A DNA stretch of 38,612 nt from contig JAGASY010000010.1 in the NCBI GenBank assembly GCA_017621515.1, positions 1 through 38,612 on the forward strand. Direction: 5' to 3'. Position numbers and translations under genes: made by a program. Every line of letters starts with the position of its first letter. Positions within the stretch are counted from its first letter, which is position 1. Under the pieces are notes generated by a model. That model was not told the origin of the DNA, did not search any database, and saw nothing but the letters and a program-made list of their open reading frames with translations. Shown here in pieces: positions 1 to 7,973 of the stretch. This DNA comes from Bacteroidaceae bacterium. GTDB lineage: Bacteria > Bacteroidota > Bacteroidia > Bacteroidales > Bacteroidaceae.

Positions 1-77
1 ATAACATTTTTCCAACTGACCGGCTGATTTCTAATTTTATGTAGCCCTATAACATTTTTCTTGAATCATTTTAAAAC
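1..77. other. AT-rich left edge with a 12-bp direct repeat
   Basis: The 12-mer ATAACATTTTTC occurs at 1-12 and again at 49-60, a 48-bp period. The bases between are not otherwise repetitive. The window begins inside this stretch, so whether it is the tail of a longer tandem repeat cannot be seen. No gene is visible here. It abuts the left break of the first intergenic repeat copy. Confidence 0.3.
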
Positions 78-175
78 AGTTTCTAAGTTTTTAAAATTGT
101 AGCGCACAGAAAATAAAATTGCAGTGCGCTGAAAATGTGACGACAGTGCGCTGGAAATTTGAAAACTTAGTAGTT
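78..175 (+). repeat. 22-bp-phased dyad motif array in repeat copy A
   Basis: Ten-base motifs start at 78 (AGTTTCTAAG, degenerate), 100 (TAGCGCACAG), 122 (CAGTGCGCTG), 144 (CAGTGCGCTG) and 166 (CTTAGTAGTT). Every start is exactly 22 bp after the previous one. Spacers are 12 bp and mostly AT-rich. The same slot order and spacing occur in the other two repeat copies. Even spacing of about two helical turns suggests an array of protein-binding sites on one face of the DNA; that is inference. Confidence 0.8.
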
Positions 176-485
176 TTTTCAAAAAACTCTTCGCCAGAGA
201 TAAATAAATGTAAAAGAACCGCCTAAAAATGAAACACTATTTCACAATTCACAATGCCTTTTGAAAATGCGCATAAAATCCCCATTCTTCAATAAAAGTT
301 CGCCGCGCTTCATTTTGGAGCGTTCCAGAGGGCTTGGAATTTTAACATTTGACAAAATCAAAAAGCAAGTATTTCATCGCAAAACAGAACAAATTGAATC
401 AAAATAACTCATAAGAACCATCTTTTTGTCAGAAAATAATTTTGTTAAAAAATCCATATAAAAATTTTTGCTATGGAGGCTTCAA
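78..485 (+). repeat. Long intergenic repeat, copy A (left-truncated)
   Basis: This stretch aligns with the right half of the copies at 28853-29660 (same orientation) and 18271-19081 (opposite orientation). Shared landmarks in order are the 22-bp-spaced dyad array (78-175), a block around AATAAATGTAAAAGAACC, AAACACTATTTCACAATTC, the GCGTTCCAGAGG block near 322, AACATTTGACAAAATC near 344, and a tail ending in CTATGGAGGCTTC near 485. The roughly 390-bp left arm of the other two copies is missing here, so the copy is truncated. No open frame is conserved among the copies. The tail faces the promoter of the gene at 711, about 186 bp further on. Bases 486-670, between the repeat and that promoter, show no gene or clear signal. 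Confidence 0.85.
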
Positions 486-670
486 AACAACATTTTTGAC
501 AGACTTTTTTGCCGAACATGGATATGCTCTAAAAACCATCCAACATACTTTCTACCACTACAACAATAAGGAAGTTTTGTTTTTTCGTCTAAAAGTATAG
601 AGGATTTTACTTTTTTCCCCAACCTGCTGCGATTTTGTGAAAAAACGACTATCCATTCACCATAAATAAT

Positions 671-678
671 TATCTTTG
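671..678 (+). promoter_or_regulatory. Bacteroidetes -7 element (TATCTTTG)
   Basis: TATCTTTG matches the Bacteroidetes -7 consensus TAnnTTTG and lies 32 bp before the ATG at 711. No good -33 TTTG is seen at the usual 19-nt distance, so the call rests on the -7 box and its position alone. Confidence 0.6.
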
Positions 679-710
679 CAAAAAATAACAAAGACAAAAT
701 AAAAGACTTT

Positions 711-1358
711 ATGGGATTCTTATCTAATATTTTCAAGAAAAAAGAGACAGAAAATGTAGGAGGTATGGAAGACTTCATGACGCTGATACGTGTATATTTC
801 CAAAGCGTATTGGCATCAAATCTCGGAATCTCCAACATTGCGGCACTTCCGGATATGGCAGCCTTCAAGCGTTCACTCCATGTAGCTACAGTAAACAACA
901 AACTCGGAGTGGGAGAAAAGAAGGTGTGCAGCAAAATGCTCAAGGACATTTACGGAATAAGTGACAATTTCTTCAAAGAAATAGACTCCAGCATCAAGAA
1001 AGGATGCAGAAATCAGAACGACGTGAGAAACTATCTCTACATGTTTCAGGGATACACACAGGAACTGATGATGCTCATGGGCAACCTCATGAAATGGAAG
1101 TTCAGAATACCCGGATTTCTAAAGAAAGCCATGAGACAGATGACAGACAAGACCGTCCACGACATCTTTACAAAAGATGTATGGACAGACGACGGTGTGC
1201 GGAAAGCAGTGTTCTCGGTAAGACGCTATCAGCAGCTGCTCGGTTTCTCCGAGGCATGGACAGCCGAGTTCGTATATAACATCATCGTTCTTGCCAAGAA
1301 AGAACCTAAACCGTCGGACGAAGACATCAAGAAAGCGGAAAGCAAAGTCAAAAAATAA
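711..1358 (+). CDS. Hypothetical protein, 215 aa
   Basis: I do not recognise this protein. It begins MGFLSNIFKKKE, is rich in lysine and methionine, and has no signal peptide, lipobox or convincing membrane helix, so it is probably cytoplasmic. The predicted character is mostly helical, with a charged lysine-rich C-terminus (residues about 195-215). The ATG at 711 sits 32 bp downstream of a TATCTTTG promoter box, which supports both the start and expression. It is followed 87 bp later by a separately promoted coiled-coil/zapA pair. Intergenic repeat copy A ends about 225 bp upstream of the ATG. Its function is unknown; the gene itself looks real by codon pattern, length and promoter. Confidence 0.8.
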   Translation: MGFLSNIFKKKETENVGGMEDFMTLIRVYFQSVLASNLGISNIAALPDMAAFKRSLHVATVNNKLGVGEKKVCSKMLKDIYGISDNFFKEIDSSIKKGCRNQNDVRNYLYMFQGYTQELMMLMGNLMKWKFRIPGFLKKAMRQMTDKTVHDIFTKDVWTDDGVRKAVFSVRRYQQLLGFSEAWTAEFVYNIIVLAKKEPKPSDEDIKKAESKVKK

Positions 1359-1388
1359 ACCCGATTCCAAACATTTCAACGCAAAATA

Positions 1389-1419
1389 TTGGTAAAGTCA
1401 TTTGCTTTACATAAATTTG
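1389..1419 (+). promoter_or_regulatory. Promoter of the coiled-coil/zapA pair
   Basis: TTGG at 1389-1392 and TAAATTTG at 1412-1419 are separated by 19 nt, fitting the Bacteroidetes -33/-7 layout. The spacer contains a small inverted repeat, GTAAAG and CTTTAC (1392-1410), which may be coincidental. The ATG at 1446 follows by 26 bp. Confidence 0.6.
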
Positions 1420-1445
1420 CATGAAAATGGATATAGTACCGAACC

Positions 1446-1757
1446 ATGACCGATGAAGAAAGACAAATATTGAAGAACTTCGATGCCCATGTCCGACAAC
1501 TGATAGCACAGTATAAAGTGCTGCAGAAAGAGAACAATGACCTTTACATCGAGCTTGAAAACAAAGAGCAGGAGATTGAAAGGCTACAGGCAAAAATCGG
1601 GAAATGCCAGAGCGACTATTCCAATCTGAAATTGGCCAAGATGATTGAGATCAGCGACAGCGACATGAAAGACGCCAAGCAGAGAATCACACGGCTCGTA
1701 CGCGAGGTGAACAAATGCATCGCCCTGTTAAGTACAGAGCAGGAAGCTGCTGAATGA
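1446..1757 (+). CDS. Small coiled-coil protein upstream of zapA (ZapB-like)
   Basis: This 103-aa protein is almost entirely heptad-like and charged (around residues 15-60, KVLQKENNDLYIELENKE and onward), with no membrane segment or signal peptide. Its stop codon overlaps the next start (ATGA at 1754-1757), so the two are translationally coupled. Size, coiled-coil nature and pairing with ZapA suggest a division-associated partner analogous to ZapB, but no sequence signature proves this. It has its own promoter (1389-1419). Confidence 0.8.
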   Translation: MTDEERQILKNFDAHVRQLIAQYKVLQKENNDLYIELENKEQEIERLQAKIGKCQSDYSNLKLAKMIEISDSDMKDAKQRITRLVREVNKCIALLSTEQEAAE

Positions 1758-2077
1758 ACGTACAAGACGGGCACGGCAAAAGGATTATGGACAGAAAACT
1801 GAATATAAACGTCACAATAGAAGGCATTCAACTGCCTCTCACCGTTGCGAATACAGAAGAAGAGAAGGTTTATCGTGATGCTTCATCACTCATACAGAAC
1901 CGTCTCAAAGTGCTTAGAGATACATATCCGACATTGCCTAACGACAAATATTATTATGCAATGGCAATGCTCAACACAGCAGTAGATGCAGTCAGAGCAT
2001 CTGAGCGCACAGATTCCGCCCCATTCATGGAAGCGATAAAAGACCTTGAAGCGGAAATGGACGGTATTCTAAGATAA
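1754..2077 (+). CDS. zapA: Cell division protein ZapA family
   Basis: This 107-aa protein fits ZapA, a small protein that bundles and stabilises FtsZ filaments at the division site. The N-terminal part resembles ZapA (KLNINVTIEGIQLPLTV, about residues 14-30), followed by an EEEKVYRDAS segment and a long C-terminal helix typical of the dimer. The ATG at 1754 overlaps the upstream stop. An internal ATG at 1787 (MDRKLN..., 96 aa) better matches the usual ZapA N-terminus, and AAAAGG lies just before it, so the true start may be there. The downstream structured region and rny complete a zapA - RNA-like region - rny order. Confidence 0.8.
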   Translation: MNVQDGHGKRIMDRKLNINVTIEGIQLPLTVANTEEEKVYRDASSLIQNRLKVLRDTYPTLPNDKYYYAMAMLNTAVDAVRASERTDSAPFMEAIKDLEAEMDGILR

Positions 2078-2082
2078 ACGCA

Positions 2083-2255
2083 GGAAGAAAACTGTAGCTG
2101 TACATACAATGAAAACGGCAGGATTATATGCTGTATGTATGTGTCGCTCTTCCACCCCCTGCTTACCCTATTCGCACATATCCTTATAAGAAAAAAATCT
2201 CTGCTACTAAAGAGATTTTACACCTTAATCATATCGGCACAGAAAAAAAGTGCCG
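2083..2255 (+). ncRNA. Candidate structured RNA between zapA and rny (6S-like position)
   Basis: The 272-bp gap between zapA and rny has several pairings. GGAAGA (2083-2088) can pair with TCTTCC (2148-2153), enclosing ACATAC (2102-2107) with GTATGT (2133-2138) around a large internal bulge. AAAATCTCT (2194-2202) pairs with AGAGATTTT (2211-2219), and CGGCAC (2235-2240) with GTGCCG (2250-2255). 6S RNA lies beside zapA in proteobacteria, and a bulged hairpin is 6S-like, so a 6S-type RNA is a reasonable hypothesis. I could not fold a complete 6S structure, no TAnnTTTG box is evident before it, and it could simply be the zapA 3' UTR. Confidence 0.35.
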
Positions 2256-2275
2256 CTAAACGAGAACAATCATTT

Positions 2276-2325
2276 GCACAGTTTCAGAATGCAACAAACC
2301 AGTTGCTTCTGTGATTGTGCTTTTT
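2276..2325 (+). terminator. Intrinsic terminator before rny
   Basis: GCACA (2276-2280), CAGAA (2285-2289) and GCAAC (2291-2295) pair with GTTGC (2302-2306), TTCTG (2307-2311) and TGTGC (2316-2320), with short bulges. TTTTT at 2321-2325 follows directly. It would end zapA transcription or a small RNA from the gap, only 25 bp before the rny start. Alternatively it is a 5' UTR structure of rny. Confidence 0.55.
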
Positions 2326-2349
2326 CATTAATAATAAAAACAAGTAAAA

Positions 2350-3888
2350 ATGACAGCTTATATCATCATCGCATCCATTGTCAGCCTACTGATTGGCGGA
2401 GGTGCAGGTTTTGCTCTGTTCAGATACGTAATCAAGCAGAAGTACAACCAGTCGATTAAAGAAGCAGAGGCGGAAGCAGAAAACATCAAAAAGAACAAGC
2501 TTCTTGAAGTGAAGGAAAAGTTTCTCAACAAGAAAGCGGAACTGGAAAAAGAAGTAGCTTCACGCAACCAGAAACTACAGCAGGCAGAGAACAAACTCAA
2601 ACAGCGCGAAATTTCCCTCAACCAGCGTCATGAGGATTTGCAGCGCAAAAAAGCGGAGAACGACAACTTGAAAGAGAATCTCGAAGCACAGATTGCACAA
2701 GTAGAGAAAAAGAAAGAGGAGTTGAGCCACATACACGAACAAGAGCGTGAAAAGCTTGAAGCTCTTAGCGGACTGTCGGCTGAAGAGGCAAAGGAAAGAC
2801 TTGTGGAAAGCCTGAAAGACGAAGCAAAGACACAGGCACAGCAATATATCAACGAAATCGTTGATGACGCAAAGATGACAGCCAACAAAGAAGCTAAAAG
2901 AATCGTCATACAGAGCATACAGCGAGTAGCTACAGAAACAGCGATAGAAAACTCTGTAACGGTGTTCCATATCGACTCTGACGAAATCAAAGGACGTGTA
3001 ATCGGACGTGAAGGACGCAACATACGTGCCCTCGAAGCTGCCACAGGAGTGGAGATTGTGGTTGACGACACACCGGAAGCAATTGTCATATCTGCCTTCG
3101 ACCCTGTACGCCGTGAAATCTGCCGTCTGGCACTGCACCAGCTTGTTGCCGACGGAAGAATCCACCCGGCACGTATTGAGGAAGTAGTGGCAAAAGTGAG
3201 AAAGCAGGTTGAAGAAGAAATCATCGAAACTGGTAAACGCACAACCATAGACCTCGGCATACATGGTATGCACCCGGAACTGATACGTATCATAGGAAAG
3301 ATGAAATATCGTTCTTCATACGGACAGAACCTCTTGCAACACGCAAGGGAAACAGCGAACTTGTGTGCTGTAATGGCATCGGAACTCGGCTTGAATCCAA
3401 AGAAAGCTCGCCGCGCAGGTCTTTTGCACGATATAGGAAAGGTGCCTGACGAAGAGCCGGAAATCCCACACGCTCTCTATGGTGCGAAGATTGCCGAGAA
3501 GTTCAAAGAGAAAGCTGATATATGCAATGCCATCGGTGCTCACCACGACGAAATGGAAATGAACACGCTGCTTGCCCCTATCGTTCAGGTATGTGACGCC
3601 ATATCAGGCGCACGTCCGGGAGCAAGACGCGAAATAGTGGAAGCGTACATCAAACGTCTGAATGACCTTGAACAGCTTGCAATGAGCTATCCGGGAGTAA
3701 CCAAGACATACGCAATACAAGCCGGACGCGAGTTGCGTGTGATCGTAGGTGCAGACAAGATCAGCGACAAAGAGACCGAAAGCCTCAGTGCTGAAATTGC
3801 AAAGAAGATTCAGGACGAGATGACTTATCCGGGACAAGTAAAAATCACAGTCATCAGAGAGACTCGTGCAGTAAGCTTCGCAAAATAA
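2350..3888 (+). CDS. rny: Ribonuclease Y
   Basis: This 512-aa membrane-anchored endoribonuclease starts mRNA decay. Domains in order are an N-terminal transmembrane helix (about residues 3-25), a long charged coiled coil (about 35-170), a KH RNA-binding domain with the GxxG-type loop IGREGRN (218-224), and an HD phosphohydrolase domain with LLHDIGK, whose catalytic His-Asp pair is 360-361. The length matches the family norm of about 510-520 aa. The ATG at 2350 follows a terminator-like hairpin by 25 bp, and no TAnnTTTG box is seen between them, so its promoter is unclear. A hairpin terminator ends the unit at 3926-3961. Confidence 0.95.
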   Translation: MTAYIIIASIVSLLIGGGAGFALFRYVIKQKYNQSIKEAEAEAENIKKNKLLEVKEKFLNKKAELEKEVASRNQKLQQAENKLKQREISLNQRHEDLQRKKAENDNLKENLEAQIAQVEKKKEELSHIHEQEREKLEALSGLSAEEAKERLVESLKDEAKTQAQQYINEIVDDAKMTANKEAKRIVIQSIQRVATETAIENSVTVFHIDSDEIKGRVIGREGRNIRALEAATGVEIVVDDTPEAIVISAFDPVRREICRLALHQLVADGRIHPARIEEVVAKVRKQVEEEIIETGKRTTIDLGIHGMHPELIRIIGKMKYRSSYGQNLLQHARETANLCAVMASELGLNPKKARRAGLLHDIGKVPDEEPEIPHALYGAKIAEKFKEKADICNAIGAHHDEMEMNTLLAPIVQVCDAISGARPGARREIVEAYIKRLNDLEQLAMSYPGVTKTYAIQAGRELRVIVGADKISDKETESLSAEIAKKIQDEMTYPGQVKITVIRETRAVSFAK

Positions 3889-3925
3889 ACCATACGTGTA
3901 AACACATTAGATTCATATATAAGAA

Positions 3926-3961
3926 GAAACTGTCAATGTTATGGTTTGGCAGTTTCTTTTT
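3926..3961 (+). terminator. Intrinsic terminator after rny
   Basis: GAAACTGTCAA (3926-3936) pairs with TTGGCAGTTTC (3946-3956), with one G-T pair, followed by TTTTT at 3957-3961. An ATG at 3941, in frame with the next gene, lies in the loop of this hairpin, which argues against using that upstream start. Confidence 0.75.
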
Positions 3962-4027
3962 ATTTCACAGCAACATGGCGACTGTTCCCTGTTTCTCTTC
4001 CACAGTAGCCCCAAACATTTCCGCCCT

Positions 4028-5584
4028 ATGAAAAGATGGATTTACATTTCACTGATACTATTATCCGCCAAGAACTTGTCGGCACAGATGCCGCGACTTG
4101 GAGACAACCTGACTTTCTCGACAGAAATGTCCGGCACCATCAGCCACGGAGATAATGCGCCTTTCTGGCTGACAAGCAACAAATACGGTCTTTCGTCGAT
4201 AGAGAATAATTCCGGATATATAAGGGGAGGAATATTTCGCGGAACAGAAGTGGATTCGTTGCGGAAGTGGAGAATCGGATTTGGAGCAGACCTCGTTGTA
4301 CCGGTGAATTATACTTCTCATTTTGTCGTACACCAGTTATATGCAGATTTCCACTATAAGAAGGCAAATCTGAGTATTGGCGCAAAAGAACAACCAATGG
4401 AACTCAAAAACAACCAACTCAGTTCCGGTTCTCAGACTTTCGGCATCAATGCGCGCCCTGTTCCCCAAATACGCATAGGACTTCCGAAATACTGGAACAT
4501 CCCACTCACACGCGGATGGGTGCAGTTGAAAGGGCACATCGCATACGGCATCATGACAGACGACAATTGGCAGCACAGCTTCACAAACAAAAAGTCAAGA
4601 TACACCGACGATGTGCTTTATCATAGCAAAGCATGCTATCTTCGCATAGGGAAAAAGGAGAAAAGTCCGTTCTCACTGGAACTTGGTCTGGAAATGGCTA
4701 CTCAGTTCGGAGGAACAACCTATCAGCCCAACAGGGACGGAACTATCACAGCAACCAAGAACGCAAGTAACCTGAAGGCTTTTTGGAACGCATTCATTCC
4801 TAATGGTTCGGGTGACCCATACGAACAGCAGTATCAGTTCACCAACGTGGAAGGAAATCATCTTGGCAGCTGGGTTATGCGTGCCAATTATGAGAAAGAT
4901 TTATGGAAGGCAAGCATTTATGCCGACCATTTCTTTGAGGATCATTCGAGCATGTTCATGCTTGATTATGACGGTTACGGAAGCGGAACGGAATGGAACA
5001 AGCGAAAGAAGAGCAAGTATCTGCTCTATGACTTCAAAGACATTATGCTTGGAGCAGAATTCAACCTCAAGCAAGGCAAGTGGATAAGGGATATTGTCGT
5101 AGAATATCTGTTCACAAAATATCAAAGCGGCCCTATATATCATGACCATAATCCTAACAACCCGGACCACGTAGGAGGAAATGACAATTATTACAATCAT
5201 TCCATATTTCCGGGATGGCAGCACTGGGGACAAGTGATGGGCAATCCACTTTATATATCTCCGATATACAACACAGACGGAACTATCCGGGTAAAAGACA
5301 ACCGGTTCAAAGCGTTCCACTTTGGCATAGCCGGAAAACCGACCTCAGACATCGACTACAGAATACTGGTGACATGGAGAGAAGGACTGGGAACTTACGA
5401 CACTCCATATACCAAACGCATGGAGCAGACAAGTCTATTGGCTGAAGCCTCCTATAAGTGCCATTCAAAACGGCTCAAAGGATGGAGCGCAGGAGCAGCC
5501 ATAGGACTTGATTTTGGAGACATTGTGGGTGACAACCACGGTATATGTATCAAAATAGCGAAAAATGGAATAATAGGCAAATGA
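4028..5584 (+). CDS. Wzi-like capsule assembly outer-membrane protein
   Basis: This 518-aa protein fits the Bacteroidetes branch of the Wzi family, an outer-membrane beta-barrel that helps attach or assemble capsular polysaccharide. The chosen start MKRWIYISLILLS gives a signal peptide ending at NLSAQ (about residue 20). The longer in-frame start at 3941 falls in the rny terminator and lacks a signal peptide at its N-terminus. The mature part has alternating aromatic/polar strands and early Wzi-like segments such as NAPFWLTSNKYG. It overlaps the following lipoprotein gene by an ATGA junction. Its place beside glycosyltransferases and a Wzx/Wzy operon supports a role in surface polysaccharide. 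Confidence 0.85.
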   Translation: MKRWIYISLILLSAKNLSAQMPRLGDNLTFSTEMSGTISHGDNAPFWLTSNKYGLSSIENNSGYIRGGIFRGTEVDSLRKWRIGFGADLVVPVNYTSHFVVHQLYADFHYKKANLSIGAKEQPMELKNNQLSSGSQTFGINARPVPQIRIGLPKYWNIPLTRGWVQLKGHIAYGIMTDDNWQHSFTNKKSRYTDDVLYHSKACYLRIGKKEKSPFSLELGLEMATQFGGTTYQPNRDGTITATKNASNLKAFWNAFIPNGSGDPYEQQYQFTNVEGNHLGSWVMRANYEKDLWKASIYADHFFEDHSSMFMLDYDGYGSGTEWNKRKKSKYLLYDFKDIMLGAEFNLKQGKWIRDIVVEYLFTKYQSGPIYHDHNPNNPDHVGGNDNYYNHSIFPGWQHWGQVMGNPLYISPIYNTDGTIRVKDNRFKAFHFGIAGKPTSDIDYRILVTWREGLGTYDTPYTKRMEQTSLLAEASYKCHSKRLKGWSAGAAIGLDFGDIVGDNHGICIKIAKNGIIGK

Positions 5585-6018
5585 AAAGAATTTTATCATA
5601 CATCTTTGTTATCGCAGCAATGCTCACATCATGTGAGATAGAAACCTCCGGCAACGGCAAACTTGACGGATATTGGAAGTTGTGCGGCATTGACACCCTG
5701 TCAACAGGGAACAAGACCGACTTCACGGAAAGAAGCATCTTTTGGGCAGTACAAGCAAACATTCTGTCGGCACAGAACAAAGAAGATTTGCTCAATCCTA
5801 AATACATGTTCCGGTTCCGACATACTGCCGATTCCCTTATTGTTTACAATCCCCAGATATACGACAAAGCAGAAGGAAACAAAGAGGTTACGCAGATAGA
5901 CGAGCTTCGCATTTTTGGTATCAATTCACTGACAAGCCGCTTCCATGTAGAGAGCCTCTCGCATAAAAAGCTGACATTGTCGGATGAATACCTCCGGCTG
6001 CATTTCAGAAAATTCTGA
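5581..6018 (+). CDS. Small lipoprotein, possibly lipocalin-like
   Basis: This 145-aa lipoprotein has an N-terminal signal and lipobox (MLTSC, Cys about residue 18). The start at 5581 overlaps the stop of the wzi-like gene (ATGA), so it is co-translated with it. The mature part begins GNGKLDGYWKLCGID, in the style of small Bacteroidetes lipocalin-like domains in which a GxW motif opens the barrel. It ends in short beta-type segments (LTLSDEYLRLHFRKF). A periplasmic or outer-membrane helper of the Wzi-like protein is suggested by coupling only. A 9-bp inverted repeat (ATTTCAGAA / TTCTGAAAT, 6002-6021) spans its stop codon and may be a weak terminator. Confidence 0.75.
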   Translation: MKRILSYIFVIAAMLTSCEIETSGNGKLDGYWKLCGIDTLSTGNKTDFTERSIFWAVQANILSAQNKEDLLNPKYMFRFRHTADSLIVYNPQIYDKAEGNKEVTQIDELRIFGINSLTSRFHVESLSHKKLTLSDEYLRLHFRKF

Positions 6019-6023
6019 AATCC

Positions 6024-6054
6024 TTTGCCGCTATAAATATTTCTTATAACTTTG
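6024..6054 (+). promoter_or_regulatory. Promoter of the plus-strand glycosyltransferase pair
   Basis: TTTG (6024-6027), a 19-nt spacer and TAACTTTG (6047-6054) form a textbook Bacteroidetes promoter. The ATG at 6071 is 16 bp further on, so the leader is very short. Confidence 0.8.
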
Positions 6055-6070
6055 CATAATCAAAGGAACT

Positions 6071-6862
6071 ATGGAACAGGAGTTAGTATCAGTCATCATG
6101 CCTACATACAATGCAGCCAAGTATCTTCGAGGCAGCATTGAAAGTATTCTGAGTCAGACATATCCCAATTGGGAACTGCTGATTTCGGATGATGCCTCAA
6201 CCAACCCGGAAACGAAAGAAATCCTTGAATATTATCAGAAGAAGGACAGCAGAATCAAAGTGTTCTTTCTTCCACGCAACTTAGGACCAGCCTGCACACG
6301 CAACAAATCCATCATAGAAGCGCGTGGCAGATATATAGCTTTCTGTGACAGCGATGACCGTTGGATGCCTCAGAAGCTTGAAAAACAGATTAAATTCATG
6401 CAGGAGAAAAAATGCTGCCTAAGTTATACTTCTTATTTTGAATGTGATGAGAACGATGTCAAATGCGGCATTGTAATAGCTCCAATGCATCTTACACTGT
6501 CAGAACTCAAAAAGGACAACAAAATAGGATGCCTCACAGCCATGTATGACACAACGAAATACGGTAAATTTTTAATGCCAACCATACGCAAACGTCAGGA
6601 TTGGGCATTATTTCTCACTATCATGAAGAAATGCCATAATGCATTTGGAATGCAAGAACCATTGGCATATTACAGACATCGCAAAAATTCTATATCTACA
6701 AATAAGTTGTCATTAATAAAGTATAATGCGAAAGTCTATAAGGATATTTTCGGGTATTCATATACACATGCATATACATATCTGTTGTGTGTATTTATGC
6801 CAACACATATATACAAAATTATCAAAAACAGAATATATTATTTAGGATACAAGGTAAAATAA
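6071..6862 (+). CDS. Glycosyltransferase family 2
   Basis: This 263-aa GT-A-fold enzyme transfers a sugar from a nucleotide-sugar to a growing glycan on the cytoplasmic face. The N-terminal signature VSVIMPTYNAAKYL (residues 6-19) and a DASTN donor-binding segment precede the metal-binding DxD-like motif FCDSDDRW (about 91-98). A later RKRQDWALFL segment occupies the acceptor region. It has its own strong promoter (6024-6054). It is followed after 23 bp by a TupA-like ATP-grasp gene, which suggests a two-gene polysaccharide unit. The substrate cannot be told from sequence. Confidence 0.9.
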   Translation: MEQELVSVIMPTYNAAKYLRGSIESILSQTYPNWELLISDDASTNPETKEILEYYQKKDSRIKVFFLPRNLGPACTRNKSIIEARGRYIAFCDSDDRWMPQKLEKQIKFMQEKKCCLSYTSYFECDENDVKCGIVIAPMHLTLSELKKDNKIGCLTAMYDTTKYGKFLMPTIRKRQDWALFLTIMKKCHNAFGMQEPLAYYRHRKNSISTNKLSLIKYNAKVYKDIFGYSYTHAYTYLLCVFMPTHIYKIIKNRIYYLGYKVK

Positions 6863-6885
6863 CACAACAACTTTCCAATAAAAAA

Positions 6886-7758
6886 ATGAAAGATTTCCTT
6901 AGACATACGTGGTATTGGCTATGTAAACATATTCTAAGCCTATTGCCCGACAGTGCATTCTTTAATCTACAAACATGGGTAACATTCAAGCGACACAAGC
7001 GCACATTCCATAAACTCGACATTAACAATCCGAAACGTTTCAATGAAAAGATTCATTGGCTCAAAATACATCCACAAGTAAGCGACGGAGATGTTCTTGC
7101 CGACAAATACCGTGTCAGAGAATTTATCAAGAACACTATTGGCGAGAAATATCTTGTTCCGTTACTTGGTGTATGGGACAATGCAGACGATGTCGACTTT
7201 GACAAACTCCCCAATAAGTTCGCTCTTAAAGCTAATCACGGTTCAGGATGGAACATAATTTGCAAAGATAAAAGCAAACTTGACATAAACAAAGTCAGAA
7301 AGAAGATGCGGTATTGGATGAAGCACGATCAATATCCAGTGTCAAGAGAATGGCAATACAAGAAAACACCTCATAAGATTATATGCGAACAGTTCCTTGA
7401 ATATAACATCTTAGACTATAAGTTTTTCTGTTTTAACGGCAACCCGCGTTTTATTCAAGTCGATGTCAACAGATTCACAAACCACAGAAGAGCATTCTTC
7501 ACTACAAACTGGGAACCGGCGCCGTTCAGCATTTCATATCAGAAACCGGAAATTATGCCCGAGCGTCCAGCACAACTGGAGGAGATGGTTTACATAGCAA
7601 AGAAACTTTCGCAAAACAAAGCATTCATAAGAGTAGACCTCTATGTGCATGATAATAACGTATTCTTCGGAGAAATAACATTGCACCCTGGCGGCGGAGC
7701 AGAACCTTTTATTCCGGACGAATACGATTACAAATTGGGCGGAATGCTGAAATTATAA
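6886..7758 (+). CDS. TupA-like ATP-grasp polysaccharide biosynthesis protein
   Basis: This 290-aa protein resembles the TupA-type ATP-grasp family found in capsule and teichuronopeptide loci, where members are thought to ligate amino acids to glycans; some relatives are annotated as glycosyltransferases. Visible features are LADKYRVREF (71-80), the nucleotide-binding stretch KANHGSGWN (115-123), and near the end EITLHPGGGAEPF with acidic metal-binding residues. An in-frame ATG at 6787 lies inside the upstream gene, so the ATG at 6886, just after an A-rich tract, is preferred. It is co-transcribed with the GT2 gene and ends at the terminator at 7829. Confidence 0.8.
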   Translation: MKDFLRHTWYWLCKHILSLLPDSAFFNLQTWVTFKRHKRTFHKLDINNPKRFNEKIHWLKIHPQVSDGDVLADKYRVREFIKNTIGEKYLVPLLGVWDNADDVDFDKLPNKFALKANHGSGWNIICKDKSKLDINKVRKKMRYWMKHDQYPVSREWQYKKTPHKIICEQFLEYNILDYKFFCFNGNPRFIQVDVNRFTNHRRAFFTTNWEPAPFSISYQKPEIMPERPAQLEEMVYIAKKLSQNKAFIRVDLYVHDNNVFFGEITLHPGGGAEPFIPDEYDYKLGGMLKL

Positions 7759-7828
7759 TGCCATGAACAAGGCAGACATTTCCAATGCCTTTATCCACAA
7801 GAACAAATGAAGAGATGAAAATATCTAT

Positions 7829-7878
7829 AAAAGGCAAAGAATCTCAGGCGATACCTCAAGATTCTTCGCCTTTTATTA
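7829..7878. terminator. Bidirectional terminator between the two polysaccharide arms
   Basis: AAAAGGC (7829-7835) plus AAGAATCT pairs with AGATTCTT plus GCCTTTT (7868-7874), a long stem with one bulge. A tracts on one side and T tracts on the other let it work for both the plus-strand ATP-grasp gene and the minus-strand operon ending at 7974. The remaining bases from 7759 to 7973 hold nothing else I can identify. Confidence 0.7.
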
Positions 7879-7973
7879 TCAATAAAAATCATTAAGCAAA
7901 TAATTCGCAACCTCATCATTGCACTTATAAATAAATGTGTAAGATAAACAAATCCACACAACCAAATCAAACA

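Noticed and set aside
482..949. 155-aa minus-strand frame upstream of and into the gene at 711
   Set aside because: It overlaps the promoter and start of the 215-aa gene and has no protein-like features.
2575..3293. Two long minus-strand frames of 221 and 232 aa
   Set aside because: Both are shadows of the rny coding sequence, with low-complexity serine/phenylalanine-rich translations.
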